NCBI RefSeq assembly: GCF_003725545.1
Contig: NZ_RJLN01000011.1
Span: 35,726 to 99,725, forward strand
Direction: 5' to 3'
Length of the DNA: 64,000 nucleotides
Source: Micromonospora solifontis
Lineage (GTDB): Bacteria; Actinomycetota; Actinomycetes; Mycobacteriales; Micromonosporaceae
In this document: piece after piece, positions 16,745 to 28,979 of the stretch
How the letters are laid out: each line of letters opens with the position of its first letter
Numbering within the stretch: position 1 is the first letter of the stretch
The notes under the pieces: generated by a model
What the model was told of the DNA's origin: nothing
What the model saw: the letters and a program-made list of their open reading frames with translations, nothing else
Databases searched by the model: none
Translations under genes and position numbers: made by a program

Positions 16745-19102
16745 TCAGCGCAACGACAGCGCGGCCAGGGCGGCGTTGACGATGCTGCCCGGCAGCAGGT
16801 CGTGCAGCTCGTACAGCTCCTGGACGCTGCCGGACTGGCCGAACTCGTCCACCCCGAGCGGCACCGCCGGGGCGCCGAGCGCGGAGCCGAGCCAGGCCAT
16901 CGCGTGCGAGGCCGCGTCGTGCACGGTCACCACCGGCGTGCGGTCGGCGAAGGCCGACCGGAGCGCGCCCGGCACGCTCGGCACGGTCGCGGTCCGCACG
17001 CCCTGGCGCAGGGTCCGCTGCCAGGCCCGGTAGAGCCGGTCCAGGCTCGTCACGTCGACCACGTGCGCCGCGACGCCCTCCTCCGCCAGCTCCGCGGCGG
17101 CGGCGAGCACCTCGGGCAGCACCGCGCCGGACGCGGCGAGCTGCACGACCGGGGCGTCCGCCAGGTGCGGGTACGCCTCGTGCGCGTCGACCAGCCGGTA
17201 CGCGCCCGCCACCACCTGCCGGCGCAGCACCGCGTCGCCGATCCGGGCCCGGGCCGCCTCGAACGGCGCCTGGTCGATCGGGCGGGTGCTGAGCCGGAAG
17301 TAGTACGCCCCGTCCTCGGCCGGCGCGGCGGTCGCGGCCGGCGCCGCACCACCGGCGATCTGGCCGAGCGCGTCGCAGAGCAGCCAGTCGAGGCTGCCGG
17401 CGTACGCGGGCTCGAGGAAGGTGACCCCGGGCAGTTCCAGGCCGACGGACGCGGTGATGGTCGACTGGTGGGCGCCGCCCTCGGGGGCGAGGGTGATGCC
17501 CGACGGGGTGCCGGCCACCACGAACCGGGAGCCGGAGTAGGTGCCGTAGAGGAACGCGTCCAGGCCGCGCAGCACGAACGGGTCGTAGACCGTGCCGACC
17601 GGCAGCAGCGGCTGGCCCGACAGGTCCCAGGACAGTCCCAGCTGGCCGAGCAGCAGGAACAGGTTCATCTCGGAGATGCCCAGCTCGATGTGCTGGCCGG
17701 CGGGGGTCTCCGTCCAGCGCAGCATCCGGTCCTCGGTCCAGGAGCGCTGCTCGGTGGGGGCGAAGACGCCGGTCTTGTTGATGAACCCGGCCAGGTTGGT
17801 GGAGGTGGCCACGTCCGGCGCGGTGGTGACCAGGTAGGGCGCCACCTGCGGGTCGCGGGCCAGGTCGACCAGCACCCGGCCGAAGACCTCCTGGGTGGAG
17901 ACCGGCTTGTTCGCGCGTACCCGGGTGGTCTCCGGGACGGTGACCCCCAGCGCCCGCTCGCGGGGCGCGCGGGACAGCGCCTCCCGGCGCTCGCCGGCCC
18001 GGATGCCGGCCGGGGATGCCGGGTCCAGGCGGTCCCACTCGGTCTCGCGGCTGAGGCCGTGCGCCGCGCGCAGCGCGTCGACCTGCTCGGTGGTGAGCAG
18101 CGCCGAGTGGTTGCGCGGGTTGCCGGCGATCGGCAACCCCCAGCCCTTGACCGTGTACGCGAAGACCACGCTGGGCCGGTCGGTGACCGCGTCGCACTGG
18201 GCGTACGCGTCCAGCATGGCTTCCAGATCGTGCCCGCCGAGGTCGGTGACGAGCGGGCCCAGCTCGTCATCGGGAATGCCGGCGATGAACTCCTCGATCC
18301 CGGCCGGCGCGCCGTCCAGGAACTGCTTGCGCAGGGCCGGCCCAGCCAGCCCGAACAGCGACTGGTACTGCTCGTTGGGCATCCGGTCGATCCAGTCGCG
18401 CAACGCCTCGCCGCCCGGCCGGGCGTACGCCTCGGCGAGCTTGCGGCCGTACTTGACCTCGACGACGTGCCAGCCGGCGGCCTCGAACTGGCCGCGCCAC
18501 TGGTTGATCCGGATCCCGGGGACGACCCGGTCCAGCGACTGGCGGTTGAAGTCGACCAGCCACATCACGTTGCCCAGGCCGGTGGTGGCCGGGTCGGCGA
18601 CCGCCTCCCAGATGTTCCCCTCGTCCAGCTCGGCGTCGCCGATCAGGGCGATGAACCGGGAGTGCGGGCGCTGGCCGAAGTGCGCGTCGACGTAGCGGCG
18701 GGTCACCGCGGCGAACAGCGGCGCGGCGGCGCCCAGGCCGACCGAGCCGGTGGAGAAGTCCACCCCGTCCGGGTCCTTGGTGCGCGACGGGTACGACTGG
18801 AGTCCGCCGCGCGCCCGCAGCTTCGGCAGGTACGACCGGTCCAGGTTGCCGAGCAGGTACTGGATGGCGTGGAAGACCGGCGAGGCGTGCGGCTTGACCG
18901 CGACCCGGTCCTCGGCGTCCAGGTGGGCGAACCAGAGCGCGGTCATCGCGGTGACCAGGGAGGCGCTGGACGCCTGGTGGCCGCCGACCTTCACCCCGTC
19001 GCCGGTGTCCCGGTCGTGGTTGGCCGCGTCCACGATCCGGGTGGCGAGCCAGAGCACCCGCCGCTGGATCTCGTCGAGGACGTCGAGGTCGTGCTGGTTC
19101 AC
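16745..19102 (-). CDS. AceE-like homodimeric 2-oxoacid dehydrogenase E1 (transketolase-like)
   Basis: This 785-aa thiamine-diphosphate enzyme resembles the fused E1 of pyruvate dehydrogenase. The TPP/Mg motif is clear (GDAELDEGNIWEA, then DFNRQSLD) at about residues 155-190, and ELGISEMN carries the conserved Glu of the pyrimidine domain. A C-terminal transketolase domain ends with VDEFGQSG. It is about 100 residues shorter than typical AceE (about 890-930 aa). It could be a paralogue with another 2-oxoacid substrate. The start is a GTG. No E2 or E3 gene is adjacent. Confidence 0.82.
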   Translation of the reverse strand: MNQHDLDVLDEIQRRVLWLATRIVDAANHDRDTGDGVKVGGHQASSASLVTAMTALWFAHLDAEDRVAVKPHASPVFHAIQYLLGNLDRSYLPKLRARGGLQSYPSRTKDPDGVDFSTGSVGLGAAAPLFAAVTRRYVDAHFGQRPHSRFIALIGDAELDEGNIWEAVADPATTGLGNVMWLVDFNRQSLDRVVPGIRINQWRGQFEAAGWHVVEVKYGRKLAEAYARPGGEALRDWIDRMPNEQYQSLFGLAGPALRKQFLDGAPAGIEEFIAGIPDDELGPLVTDLGGHDLEAMLDAYAQCDAVTDRPSVVFAYTVKGWGLPIAGNPRNHSALLTTEQVDALRAAHGLSRETEWDRLDPASPAGIRAGERREALSRAPRERALGVTVPETTRVRANKPVSTQEVFGRVLVDLARDPQVAPYLVTTAPDVATSTNLAGFINKTGVFAPTEQRSWTEDRMLRWTETPAGQHIELGISEMNLFLLLGQLGLSWDLSGQPLLPVGTVYDPFVLRGLDAFLYGTYSGSRFVVAGTPSGITLAPEGGAHQSTITASVGLELPGVTFLEPAYAGSLDWLLCDALGQIAGGAAPAATAAPAEDGAYYFRLSTRPIDQAPFEAARARIGDAVLRRQVVAGAYRLVDAHEAYPHLADAPVVQLAASGAVLPEVLAAAAELAEEGVAAHVVDVTSLDRLYRAWQRTLRQGVRTATVPSVPGALRSAFADRTPVVTVHDAASHAMAWLGSALGAPAVPLGVDEFGQSGSVQELYELHDLLPGSIVNAALAALSLR

Positions 19103-19184
19103 GGTGACTCCATCCGGGCGTCGCCGTTGACGCCCTCTGCGGGGGTGCTGGTGGGCCGGCGCACGACGGCGGCGGCGGTGTGGG

Positions 19185-19242
19185 TGTTAGGAGGGGCCCC
19201 TTCCTATGCACCAGGCGTTAAGAAGGGGCCCCTCCTTGCACC
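19185..19242. repeat. Tandem GC-rich palindromic repeats downstream of gatB
   Basis: Two imperfect copies of a unit with core GGGGCCCC begin with GTTAGGAGGGGCCCC at 19185 and GTTAAGAAGGGGCCCC at 19217, a 32-bp period. Both end in a TGCACC-like tail. Each copy folds on itself. They start directly after the gatB stop codon, so in RNA they could terminate gatB transcription or protect its 3' end. The pattern resembles short palindromic elements dispersed in Micromonospora-type genomes (recalled, not checked). Confidence 0.65.
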
Positions 19243-20742
19243 TCAGCCCTGGGCGCCGAGGCGCTCCAGGATCAGCTCGCGGACGGTCTTGGCGTCCGCC
19301 TGGCCGCGGGTGGTCTTCATGACCGCGCCGACCAGTGCGCCGGCCGCCGCGATCTTGCCGCTGCGGACCTTGTCGGCGACGTCCGGGTTGGCGGCGATGG
19401 CATCGTCGACGGCGGCGGTGAGCGCGCCGGTGTCGGAGACGACCTCCAGGCCCCGGTTGGTCATGATCTCGGTCGGCGAGCCCTCACCGGCCACCACGCC
19501 CTCCAGCACGGCACGGGCCAGCTTGTCGTTGAGCTTGCCCGCGTCGACCAGGCCCTGCAGCTCGGCGACCTGCGCCGGGGTGGCGCCGACGTCGGCCAGC
19601 TCCACGCCGGTCTCGTTGGCCCGCCGGGACAGCTCGCCCAGCCACCACTTGCGGGCCGCGGCCGGGGTGGTCCCGGCGGCGACGGTCGCCTCGATCAGCT
19701 CCACCGCGCCGGCGTTGACCACGGACTGCATGTCCAGGTCGGACAGGCCCCACTCCTGCTGGATCCGCTTGCGGCGCAGCCGCGGCAGCTCCGGCAGGGC
19801 GGCCTTCAGCTCGGCCACCCAGGCGGTGTCCGGCGCGAGCGGCACGAGGTCCGGCTCCGGGAAGTAGCGGTAGTCGGTGGCGGTCTCCTTGGACCGGCCC
19901 GGGGTGGTGTCCCCGGTGTCCTCGTGGAAGTGCCGGGTCTCCTGGGTGATCTTCCCGCCGGCGTCGAGCACGGACGCCTGGCGCAGCATTTCCGAGCGGA
20001 CCGCCCGCTCGACCGAGCGCAGCGAGTTGACGTTCTTGGTCTCGGTGCGCGTGCCCCACTCCTCGCCGGGCTTGTTCAGCGAGGTGTTGACGTCGCAGCG
20101 CAGCGAGCCCTCCTCCATCCGGACGTCGGAGACGCCCAGCGAGCGGATCACGTCGCGCAGCTCGGTGACGTACGCCCGGGCCACCTCCGGCGCCAGCGCG
20201 CCGGTGCCGGGGATCGGCTTGGTGACGATCTCCACGAGCGGGATGCCGGCCCGGTTGTAGTCGACCAGCGACTCGGTCGCGCCGTGGATCCGGCCGGTGG
20301 CGCCGCCGACGTGCAGCGTCTTGCCGGTGTCCTCCTCCAGGTGCACCCGCTCGATGCCGATCCGGACCAGCTCGCCGTTGACCTCGACGTCCAGGTACCC
20401 GTCGAAGCAGAGCGGCTCGTCGTACTGGCTGATCTGGAAGTTCTTCGGCATGTCCGGGTAGAAGTAGTTCTTCCGGGCGAACCGGCACCACTCGGCGATG
20501 GAGCAGTTCAGCGCGAGGCCGATCCGGATCGTCGCCTCGATGGCCGCCTTGTTGGCCACCGGCAGCGAGCCGGGCAGGCCCAGGCAGACCGGGCAGACCC
20601 GGGTGTTCGGCTCGCCGCCGAAGTCGGTCGGGCAGCCGCACCACATCTTGGTGTTCGTGCCCAGCTCGACGTGGGTCTCCAGGCCGATCACCGGTTCGTA
20701 GCGCGCGACGACCTCGTCGTACGCGGGCAGTGTCGTCGTCAT
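19243..20742 (-). CDS. gatB: Aspartyl/glutamyl-tRNA amidotransferase subunit B
   Basis: This 499-aa protein has the GatB kinase-like cradle: [10 protein letters not shown], the zinc Cys motif MWCGC ... CPVCLGLPG, and [16 protein letters not shown] helical and YqeY tail domain ends the protein. GatB phosphorylates the side chain of misacylated Glu-tRNA(Gln) or Asp-tRNA(Asn) before GatA-derived ammonia amidates it. It is the last gene of gatCAB, 13 bp after gatA, and is followed by a tandem hairpin repeat. Confidence 0.97.
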   Translation of the reverse strand: MTTTLPAYDEVVARYEPVIGLETHVELGTNTKMWCGCPTDFGGEPNTRVCPVCLGLPGSLPVANKAAIEATIRIGLALNCSIAEWCRFARKNYFYPDMPKNFQISQYDEPLCFDGYLDVEVNGELVRIGIERVHLEEDTGKTLHVGGATGRIHGATESLVDYNRAGIPLVEIVTKPIPGTGALAPEVARAYVTELRDVIRSLGVSDVRMEEGSLRCDVNTSLNKPGEEWGTRTETKNVNSLRSVERAVRSEMLRQASVLDAGGKITQETRHFHEDTGDTTPGRSKETATDYRYFPEPDLVPLAPDTAWVAELKAALPELPRLRRKRIQQEWGLSDLDMQSVVNAGAVELIEATVAAGTTPAAARKWWLGELSRRANETGVELADVGATPAQVAELQGLVDAGKLNDKLARAVLEGVVAGEGSPTEIMTNRGLEVVSDTGALTAAVDDAIAANPDVADKVRSGKIAAAGALVGAVMKTTRGQADAKTVRELILERLGAQG

Positions 20743-20755
20743 CGGTGCTCCTGCC

Positions 20756-22231
20756 TCACAGTGCCGGTGGGGTGAACGTGCCGACCGTGGACTCCAGCGC
20801 GGCGGCGACCCGGTACATCCGGTCGTCGGCCATGGTCGGGGCCATGATCTGGAAGCCGACCGGGAGCCCCTCGGAGAGGCCGCACGGGACCGAGATCGCC
20901 GGCCCGCCGTACAGGTTGGTCGGGATCGTGAACAGGTCGGCCAGGTACATCTGGTACGGGTCCGAGGTGCGCGCCCCGATCGGGAAGGCCACGAACGGCG
21001 TGGTCGGCGAGATCAGCGCGTCCACCTGCTCGAACGCGGCGGTGAAGTCGCGCGTGATCAGGGTCCGGACCTTCTGCGCCTGGCCGTAGTAGGCGTCGTA
21101 GTAGCCCGAGGAGAGGGCGTACGTGCCGATCATGATGCGCCGCTTCACCTCGGGGCCGAAGCCGGCCTCGCGGGTCAGCGACATGACCTCCTCCAGCGAC
21201 CGGTTGCCGTCGTCGCCGACCCGCAGGCCGAACCGGACGCCGTCGAACCGGGCCAGGTTGGAGGAGCACTCGCTCGGGGCGATCAGGTAGTACGCCGGCA
21301 GCGCGTACTTGAAGTGCGGGCAGGACACCTCGACGATCTCGGCGCCCAGCTTGGCCAGGGCCTCGGCCGACTCGCGGAACGCGGCCAGCACGCCCGGCTC
21401 CGCGCCCTCGCCGGTGAACTCGGTGACCACGCCGAGCTTCACCCCGGTCAGGTCGCCGGTCGCGCCGAGCCGCGCCGCGCCGACCACGTCCGGCACCGCG
21501 GCCGGGATGGAGGTGGAGTCGCGGGGGTCGTGACCGCCGATCACCTGGTGCAGCAGCGCGGCGTCGAGCACCGTACGCGCACACGGACCGGGGGTGTCCA
21601 GGGATGAGGAGAAGGCCACCAGGCCGTAGCGGGAGGTGCCGCCGTAGGTGGGCTTGGCGCCGACGGTGCCGGTGACCGCGCCCGGCTGGCGGATCGAGCC
21701 GCCGGTGTCCGAGCCGATCGACAGCGGCGCCTCGTACGCCGCGAGGGCCGCGGCGCTGCCGCCGCCCGAGCCACCCGGGATGCGCTCGAGGTCCCACGGG
21801 TTGCGGGTCGGGCCGTACGCGGAGTATTCCGTCGAGGAGCCCATGGCGAACTCGTCCATGTTGGTCTTGCCGAGCATCACCGTGCCGGCGGCGCGCAGCC
21901 GCTCGACGATGGTCGAGTCGTACGGCGGGCGCCAGCCCTCCAGGATCTTCGACCCGACGGTGGTCGGCACGCCCTTGGTGGTGAGCACGTCCTTGACGGC
22001 GACCGGCACGCCCGCGAGGGGACCGATCTCCTCGCCGGCGGCCCGGCGCTCGTCCACGCCGCGGGCGGCGGCGAGCGCGCCCTCGGTGTCGACGTGCAGG
22101 AAGGCGTGCACCCGGTCGTCCACGGCCGCGATCCGGTCCAGGTGCGCCTGGGTGACCTCGACGGCGGAGGTCTCGCCCGCGGCCACCAGACCGGCGATCT
22201 CCGCCGCGCTCAGCCTCGTCAGATCACTCAT
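20756..22231 (-). CDS. gatA: Aspartyl/glutamyl-tRNA amidotransferase subunit A
   Basis: This 491-aa amidase-signature enzyme releases ammonia from glutamine for tRNA amidation. The Ser-cisSer-Lys triad is visible: Lys in VAVKDV (about residue 78), Ser in [10 protein letters not shown] and the nucleophile Ser in [10 protein letters not shown]. The ATG overlaps the gatC stop as ATGA, so the two are translationally coupled. Length is typical for the family. Confidence 0.97.
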   Translation of the reverse strand: MSDLTRLSAAEIAGLVAAGETSAVEVTQAHLDRIAAVDDRVHAFLHVDTEGALAAARGVDERRAAGEEIGPLAGVPVAVKDVLTTKGVPTTVGSKILEGWRPPYDSTIVERLRAAGTVMLGKTNMDEFAMGSSTEYSAYGPTRNPWDLERIPGGSGGGSAAALAAYEAPLSIGSDTGGSIRQPGAVTGTVGAKPTYGGTSRYGLVAFSSSLDTPGPCARTVLDAALLHQVIGGHDPRDSTSIPAAVPDVVGAARLGATGDLTGVKLGVVTEFTGEGAEPGVLAAFRESAEALAKLGAEIVEVSCPHFKYALPAYYLIAPSECSSNLARFDGVRFGLRVGDDGNRSLEEVMSLTREAGFGPEVKRRIMIGTYALSSGYYDAYYGQAQKVRTLITRDFTAAFEQVDALISPTTPFVAFPIGARTSDPYQMYLADLFTIPTNLYGGPAISVPCGLSEGLPVGFQIMAPTMADDRMYRVAAALESTVGTFTPPAL

Positions 22232-22533
22232 GAAGCCACATCCTCGTCCAGGATCCGCGGGACGCGGAACCGCTGCTCCTCGGCGTCGGGCGCACCCGAC
22301 AGCGCCTCCTGCGGGGTCAGCCCGGGCACCACCACGTCCTCCCGGAGGACGTTGGTCAGCGGCACCGAGTGGGACGTCGGCGGGATGTCCGCCGCGGTGA
22401 CCTCGCCGACCTGGGCGACCGACTGGAGGATCACGTCCAGCTGACCGGCGAAGGTGTCCAGCTCCTCCTCGGTGACGGCGAGCCGCGACAGTCGCGCGAG
22501 GTGCGCGACCTCCTCGCGGGAGATGGCGGCCAT
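22228..22533 (-). CDS. gatC: Aspartyl/glutamyl-tRNA amidotransferase subunit C
   Basis: This 101-aa protein matches GatC, which wraps around GatA and GatB and stabilises the complex. The start [20 protein letters not shown] and the later Pro-rich segment are typical. It is first in the gatCAB operon. The 91-bp upstream gap to the GGDEF-EAL gene holds no other gene and presumably carries the promoter. Confidence 0.96.
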   Translation of the reverse strand: MAAISREEVAHLARLSRLAVTEEELDTFAGQLDVILQSVAQVGEVTAADIPPTSHSVPLTNVLREDVVVPGLTPQEALSGAPDAEEQRFRVPRILDEDVAS

Positions 22534-22624
22534 CGGGTGCCCCCTTCGTGGCTGTCCTGCTGCGTCTGCGGTGTGCCGGCCGCGCGTCCGACGGTGCCGA
22601 TGACGCGCGGTGACCGGAGCGAGT

Positions 22625-25162
22625 CTATTGTCCCGCCGTCGCCCCGACGCCTCCGACTCCCCCCGGGCGGACCGGGCGGTACCGGGACAGCCAGGTCACC
22701 AGTTCCTCGGCCGGCATGGGCCGGGCGTGGAACCAGCCCTGGGCCACGTCGCAGCCGGCCGCGTGCAGCAGCCGCCAGGTGCGCTCGTCCTCCACGCCCT
22801 CGGCCACCACCCGCAGCCCGAGCGCCCCGGCCAGCTCGATCATCGACCGGACGATCGCCGCGTCGTCCGGGTCGTCGGCCATGCCGAGCACGAACGACCG
22901 GTCCACCTTCACCTCGGACAGCGGCAGCCGGCGCAGGTGCTGCAGGGACGAGTACCCGGTGCCGAAATCGTCCAACGCGATGCCCACGCCGATCCGGTGC
23001 AACTGGGTGATGCTGGCCAGCACCCGCCGCGGATCGGCCATCAGCGCGCCCTCGGTGATCTCCACCTGGAGCCGGTCGGGCCGGACGCCGTACCGGGCCA
23101 GCCGGTCGGCGATCTGCTCGGCGATCTCCCCGGTGTGCAGGTCCCGCACGCTGACGTTGAGCGCGGCGCGCAGCGTGAGCCCCGCCGCCGACCACTTCGC
23201 CACCTGCTCCACCACGTCGTCGACCACCCGGCGGGTGAGCAGCCGCATCACCGCGCTCTGCTCGGCGACCTGGATGAGCTCCCCCGGGTCGACCATGCCC
23301 CGGCGGGGGTGCCGCCAGCGCAGCAGCGCCTCCACCCCGACGACCTCGCCGGTCGCGATGGCGATCTGCGGCTGGTAGTACATGGTGATCTCGCCCGGGT
23401 CCCCGGCCGGGTCGTCCGCCCCGCCGGCCGCCCGCACCCCACCGCGCGGCTCCGGTTGCCGCTCGCTCGCCCCGGCCGCCCCGACCGCACCCGCCGCCCC
23501 GACCGCACCCGCCGTCCCGGCCGCACCCGCCGTCCCGGCCGCGCCCGTGGCCTCCGCTCCGGCCGCCCGGTCCTCGTCCTCGTGGGCGGCTGCGCGGACG
23601 GCCCGGCGGCGGATCGGGTCGGCAGCGGTGACGATCCGGTTGATCAGCTCGTCGTCCGGGTGGATCTCGACTCGGTCGCGTCGCCGGCGCAGCCAGCGCC
23701 GACCCGCGCCGGCAGGGGCGACCGGCCCGCCCCGGCCGCCGTTGCCGCGCACCAGGTCACCCCTGCCGTCCCGGGCCGGCCCGGCCAGCGCCGGGGCGAG
23801 GACCGCGCCGTCGCCGCCGCGTACCCCGGCGGGCGGTTCCTCGGCCGGCGCGCTCGGCGCGGACTCCAGCACCCGGCGCAGGTCGGCGAGGAGGCTGAGC
23901 CGCTCGGCCGAGTTGTGGTCGGACTCGGCCGCGTACACGGCGACCGTGTCGTTGCGGTGCTTGGCGTCGTACATGGCCACGTCGGCGTGCCGCATCAGGG
24001 TGGCGAAGTCCTCGCCGTGCTCCGGAAAGAGCGCGATGCCGATCGAGCCGCCGACGTCCAGCGGCAACCCGTCCAGCGGAACCGGTTCGGCGAGCGCGGC
24101 GACCACCCGGTCGGCCCGCTCGCGCGCCTCGTCGACGCCGGTGAGCCGGGGTACGACGATGGCGAACTCGTCGCCGCCGAGGCGGGCCAGCAGGTCCCGC
24201 TCCCCCACCACGCCGGCCAGCCGGGCGCTCACCTCGACCAGGAGCCGGTCCCCGACCGCGTGCCCGAGGGCGTCGTTGACGTGCTTGAACCGGTCCAGGT
24301 CGAGCAGCAGCAGGGCCAGGTGGGCGTCCGGCTCGCCCCGGGCGGCCCGCTCGGCGTGCAGGTGCACCTGCTCGGCCACCTCGGTCAGCAGCGCCTTGCG
24401 GTTCGGTAGGCCGGTGAGCGGGTCGAGGGCGGCGAGCTGCTCCCGCTCGGCGGAGAGCCGGGCCATCCGGTAGACCGCGAAGAGCGGCACCAGCACCAGC
24501 GGGATCAACGCGGCGCTGGCCCGGGCGGCGGCCACCAGCACCGGCGCGAGCAGCAGCAGCGACCCGGTGGAGAGCAGCTCGTACGCCAGGCCGAGCCGGA
24601 CGGTGGGCCACCAGCGGTCGCCGAAGCGCAGCCGGATCGCGGAGCTGACCAGCGCGTAGTTCACCGCGAACCAGGCCGCGATGGCGGCGAACACCACCGC
24701 GACGTCGGTCCAGTGCAGCCGGCCGCCGTCGAAGAGGTGACCGGGCCCGAGCCGGGTGACCAGGTACGCGGCGGCGAGCGCGCACGCGTACTGGGCGGCG
24801 TTGAACGCGGTGCGCCAGACGGCGTGCCCCATCCGCCAGCCCGACACGGCCACCGCCACGGCCTGCACGGCGACGGCCGGGCCGAGCCCCCAGCCGAGCA
24901 GGATCGCGAAGGTGAAGCAGGTCGACGGGAAGACCGCCGAGGTCTCCCGCCGACCGGGCGGCACGAACGGCCGGGCGTCGCAGGCGACGGCGAGCGCCGC
25001 CATCGTCCAGAAGGCGGCCGGCAGGTCGGGCAGCCGGTCGGGCAGCCCGACCAGCGGGCCGGCCGAGACCAGCACGGCCAGCGCGCCGATCGCCACCACG
25101 AAGCCGAAGAACGCCGGCGCCCGGCCCGGTGGGACGGAGTTTCGCGGATCGGCGGTCTCCAT
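22625..25162 (-). CDS. Membrane GGDEF-EAL cyclic di-GMP enzyme
   Basis: This 845-aa protein starts at ATG 25160-25162 behind AGGTG. The N-terminal ~240 residues form about seven to eight membrane segments. An intact GGDEF domain ([12 protein letters not shown]) follows, then a ~130-residue low-complexity linker and an intact EAL domain ([38 protein letters not shown]). The protein could both make and degrade cyclic di-GMP. The linker contains a Gly-Ala-rich repeat coded by an 18-bp DNA repeat. The 165 bp upstream are unusually AT-rich for this window and probably hold the promoter. Confidence 0.9.
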   Translation of the reverse strand: METADPRNSVPPGRAPAFFGFVVAIGALAVLVSAGPLVGLPDRLPDLPAAFWTMAALAVACDARPFVPPGRRETSAVFPSTCFTFAILLGWGLGPAVAVQAVAVAVSGWRMGHAVWRTAFNAAQYACALAAAYLVTRLGPGHLFDGGRLHWTDVAVVFAAIAAWFAVNYALVSSAIRLRFGDRWWPTVRLGLAYELLSTGSLLLLAPVLVAAARASAALIPLVLVPLFAVYRMARLSAEREQLAALDPLTGLPNRKALLTEVAEQVHLHAERAARGEPDAHLALLLLDLDRFKHVNDALGHAVGDRLLVEVSARLAGVVGERDLLARLGGDEFAIVVPRLTGVDEARERADRVVAALAEPVPLDGLPLDVGGSIGIALFPEHGEDFATLMRHADVAMYDAKHRNDTVAVYAAESDHNSAERLSLLADLRRVLESAPSAPAEEPPAGVRGGDGAVLAPALAGPARDGRGDLVRGNGGRGGPVAPAGAGRRWLRRRRDRVEIHPDDELINRIVTAADPIRRRAVRAAAHEDEDRAAGAEATGAAGTAGAAGTAGAVGAAGAVGAAGASERQPEPRGGVRAAGGADDPAGDPGEITMYYQPQIAIATGEVVGVEALLRWRHPRRGMVDPGELIQVAEQSAVMRLLTRRVVDDVVEQVAKWSAAGLTLRAALNVSVRDLHTGEIAEQIADRLARYGVRPDRLQVEITEGALMADPRRVLASITQLHRIGVGIALDDFGTGYSSLQHLRRLPLSEVKVDRSFVLGMADDPDDAAIVRSMIELAGALGLRVVAEGVEDERTWRLLHAAGCDVAQGWFHARPMPAEELVTWLSRYRPVRPGGVGGVGATAGQ
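23474..23545. repeat. Four tandem 18-bp repeats inside the GGDEF-EAL linker
   Basis: Four consecutive 18-bp units, for example CGCCGCCCCGACCGCACC at 23492-23509, differ by a few bases. On the coding strand they give a Gly-Ala-Ala-Gly-Thr/Val-Ala type hexapeptide. Because the period is a multiple of three, copy-number change would lengthen or shorten the linker without a frameshift. Confidence 0.8.
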
Positions 25163-25327
25163 CGCGCACCTCCCGGGGACAGCCGTGGCGTGCGTCGCTC
25201 ACACGCCGTACGCCAATGAAACGCCCTCGGTGTCGATTTCTCCGACACGACAGTCACGAATCGGTCGTAGTCGTAATTAAGTTGGTATACGCGATCAGGT
25301 CACGTCAAGATCCCACATTGCTCCGGA

Positions 25328-27487
<2,160 letters not shown>

Positions 27488-27528
27488 CTACCCCCGAACC
27501 GTAGCGGGCAGGGCCGACAATCGCCCCG

Positions 27529-28542
27529 TCAGTCGTGGCGGGCGGCCAGGGTGGTGAGCTGGTCGGCGTACTCGATCCGGGCGGACCAGTCGGCGGGCCA
27601 CCCGGCCATGCCGTGGGCGGCCCCGACGAAGGCGCCGGCGAGGGCCGCGATGGAGTCGGAGTCGCCGGCCGTGGTGGCGCCCCGGGCCAGCGCGCCGACC
27701 GGGTCCTCCGGGTGCCGCAGCGCGCAGAGCAGCGCGGTCGCCAGGGCCTCCTCGGCGATCCAGCCCTCGCCGGTGAGCCGGCACGGATCCGCGCCGTCGT
27801 CCGGGCGGGCCAGCGCCGCGTCGAGGCGGCCGAGCACCCGCAGGCAGTCGTCCCAGCCCCGGGCGATGAACTCCTCCGGTGTCCGCTCGCCGGGGCGCTG
27901 CCACAGGTCGCCCAGCCAGTCGCCCCGGTAGACGGTGCGCTGCGCGCGGGCCCGGTCGGTGAGCAGGCCCGGCAGGTCGGCCAGGGCGGCGCCGTCGCGC
28001 AGCAGCCGGACCGCGTACGCGGTCAGCTCGCTGGCCGCCAGGCCGGTCGGGTGCCCGTGGGTCAGGCCGGCCTGGAGCTGGGCGAGCCCGGCGAGGGTGT
28101 CGAGGTCGACGTCGAGCAGCCCGACCGGGGTGACCCGCATGTTGGCCCCGCACCCCTTCGAGCCGATCACCGTGGCCTCCTGCCAGCGGGTGCCCCGGTC
28201 CAGCTCCGCGCACGCCCGCAGGCAGGTCATCCCGGGGGCGCGGTTGTTGTCCGGGCTGACCGACCACTCGACGAACCGCCGCCGCAGCAGCGGCTCCACG
28301 GCCTCCGGCGTGAACCCGGGCGCGTCGTGCAGCGCCCAGGCGACGGCGAGCGCCATCTGAGTGTCGTCGGTGACCAGCGCCGGGTCGCCGGTCAGCTCCC
28401 GAGGGCCGGCCGGGCCGTACCGCCGGACGATCTCGGTGACGGTGAGGAACTCGGTGGGCTTGCCCAGGGCGTCGCCGTAGGCGAGCCCGAAGAGCGAGCC
28501 GGAGGCGCGGCGCGGCGCGGAGTCGGTCACGGTGGTGATCAT
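27529..28542 (-). CDS. ADP-ribosylglycohydrolase (DraG/ARH family)
   Basis: This 337-aa protein has the DraG fold. The dinuclear metal ligands are visible in VTDDTQMALA near the N-terminus and GDSDSIAALAGAFVGAAHG near the C-terminus. The family removes ADP-ribose from proteins or nucleic acids, reversing ADP-ribosylation. ATG 28540-28542 fits the family N-terminus (ASGSLFGLAYGDALGKPTEF). No ADP-ribosyltransferase is nearby, so the target is unknown. It lies 31 bp after the VOC gene on the same strand. Confidence 0.87.
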   Translation of the reverse strand: MITTVTDSAPRRASGSLFGLAYGDALGKPTEFLTVTEIVRRYGPAGPRELTGDPALVTDDTQMALAVAWALHDAPGFTPEAVEPLLRRRFVEWSVSPDNNRAPGMTCLRACAELDRGTRWQEATVIGSKGCGANMRVTPVGLLDVDLDTLAGLAQLQAGLTHGHPTGLAASELTAYAVRLLRDGAALADLPGLLTDRARAQRTVYRGDWLGDLWQRPGERTPEEFIARGWDDCLRVLGRLDAALARPDDGADPCRLTGEGWIAEEALATALLCALRHPEDPVGALARGATTAGDSDSIAALAGAFVGAAHGMAGWPADWSARIEYADQLTTLAARHD

Positions 28543-28573
28543 GCCCGGCCGACGCAAGCCGCGCCGCCAGCGG

Positions 28574-28951
28574 TCAGTCCCAGCAGAGGCAGAACGGGTG
28601 ACCGGCCGGGTCGGCGTAGACCCGGAAGCCCTCCCCCTCACCGGGCAGCCGCCGGGCCCCCAGGGCGAGCGCCTTCTGCTCCGCCGCCTCGATGTCGTCC
28701 ACCGTCACGTCCAGGTGGAACTGCTGCGGCCGCTCCGGGTCGGGCCAGTCGGGGGCACGCAGGTCGAGCGCCTTCTGGAAGGCGATCCGGGGCTGGTGCC
28801 CGGGCGGGCCGCCGAGCACCACCCAGTCGTCACCGTCGGAGTTGTCCTCGATCAGCGGGAGGCCCAGCAGCTCAGCGTAGAAGCCGGCCAGCGCGCGCGG
28901 GTCGGGGCAGTCGATCACCGTGGAACGCAGCTGTCCAATCATGGCGGTCAT
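28574..28951 (-). CDS. VOC-superfamily (glyoxalase/bleomycin-resistance-like) protein
   Basis: This 125-aa protein has two beta-alpha-beta-beta-beta modules of the vicinal oxygen chelate fold: RSTVIDCPDPRALAGFYAEL, then QQFHLDVTVDDIEAAEQKAL, ending DPAGHPFCLCWD. Such single-fold proteins act as dimers, as metal-dependent enzymes or as drug-binding proteins. The substrate is unknown. ATG 28949-28951 has GGGG nearby, and an in-frame ATG three codons later is also possible. Confidence 0.82.
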   Translation of the reverse strand: MTAMIGQLRSTVIDCPDPRALAGFYAELLGLPLIEDNSDGDDWVVLGGPPGHQPRIAFQKALDLRAPDWPDPERPQQFHLDVTVDDIEAAEQKALALGARRLPGEGEGFRVYADPAGHPFCLCWD

Positions 28952-28979
28952 CCTGCCCCGCCGGTACGACAGGAAACCT

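Noticed and set aside
16802..19867. A 1,021-aa plus-strand frame opposite the AceE-like gene
   Set aside because: It is low-complexity and has no family features. The opposite strand encodes a complete TPP enzyme.
23474..23545. Possible CRISPR-like array
   Set aside because: The units are 18 bp with no spacers and keep a coding frame inside a GGDEF-EAL gene.
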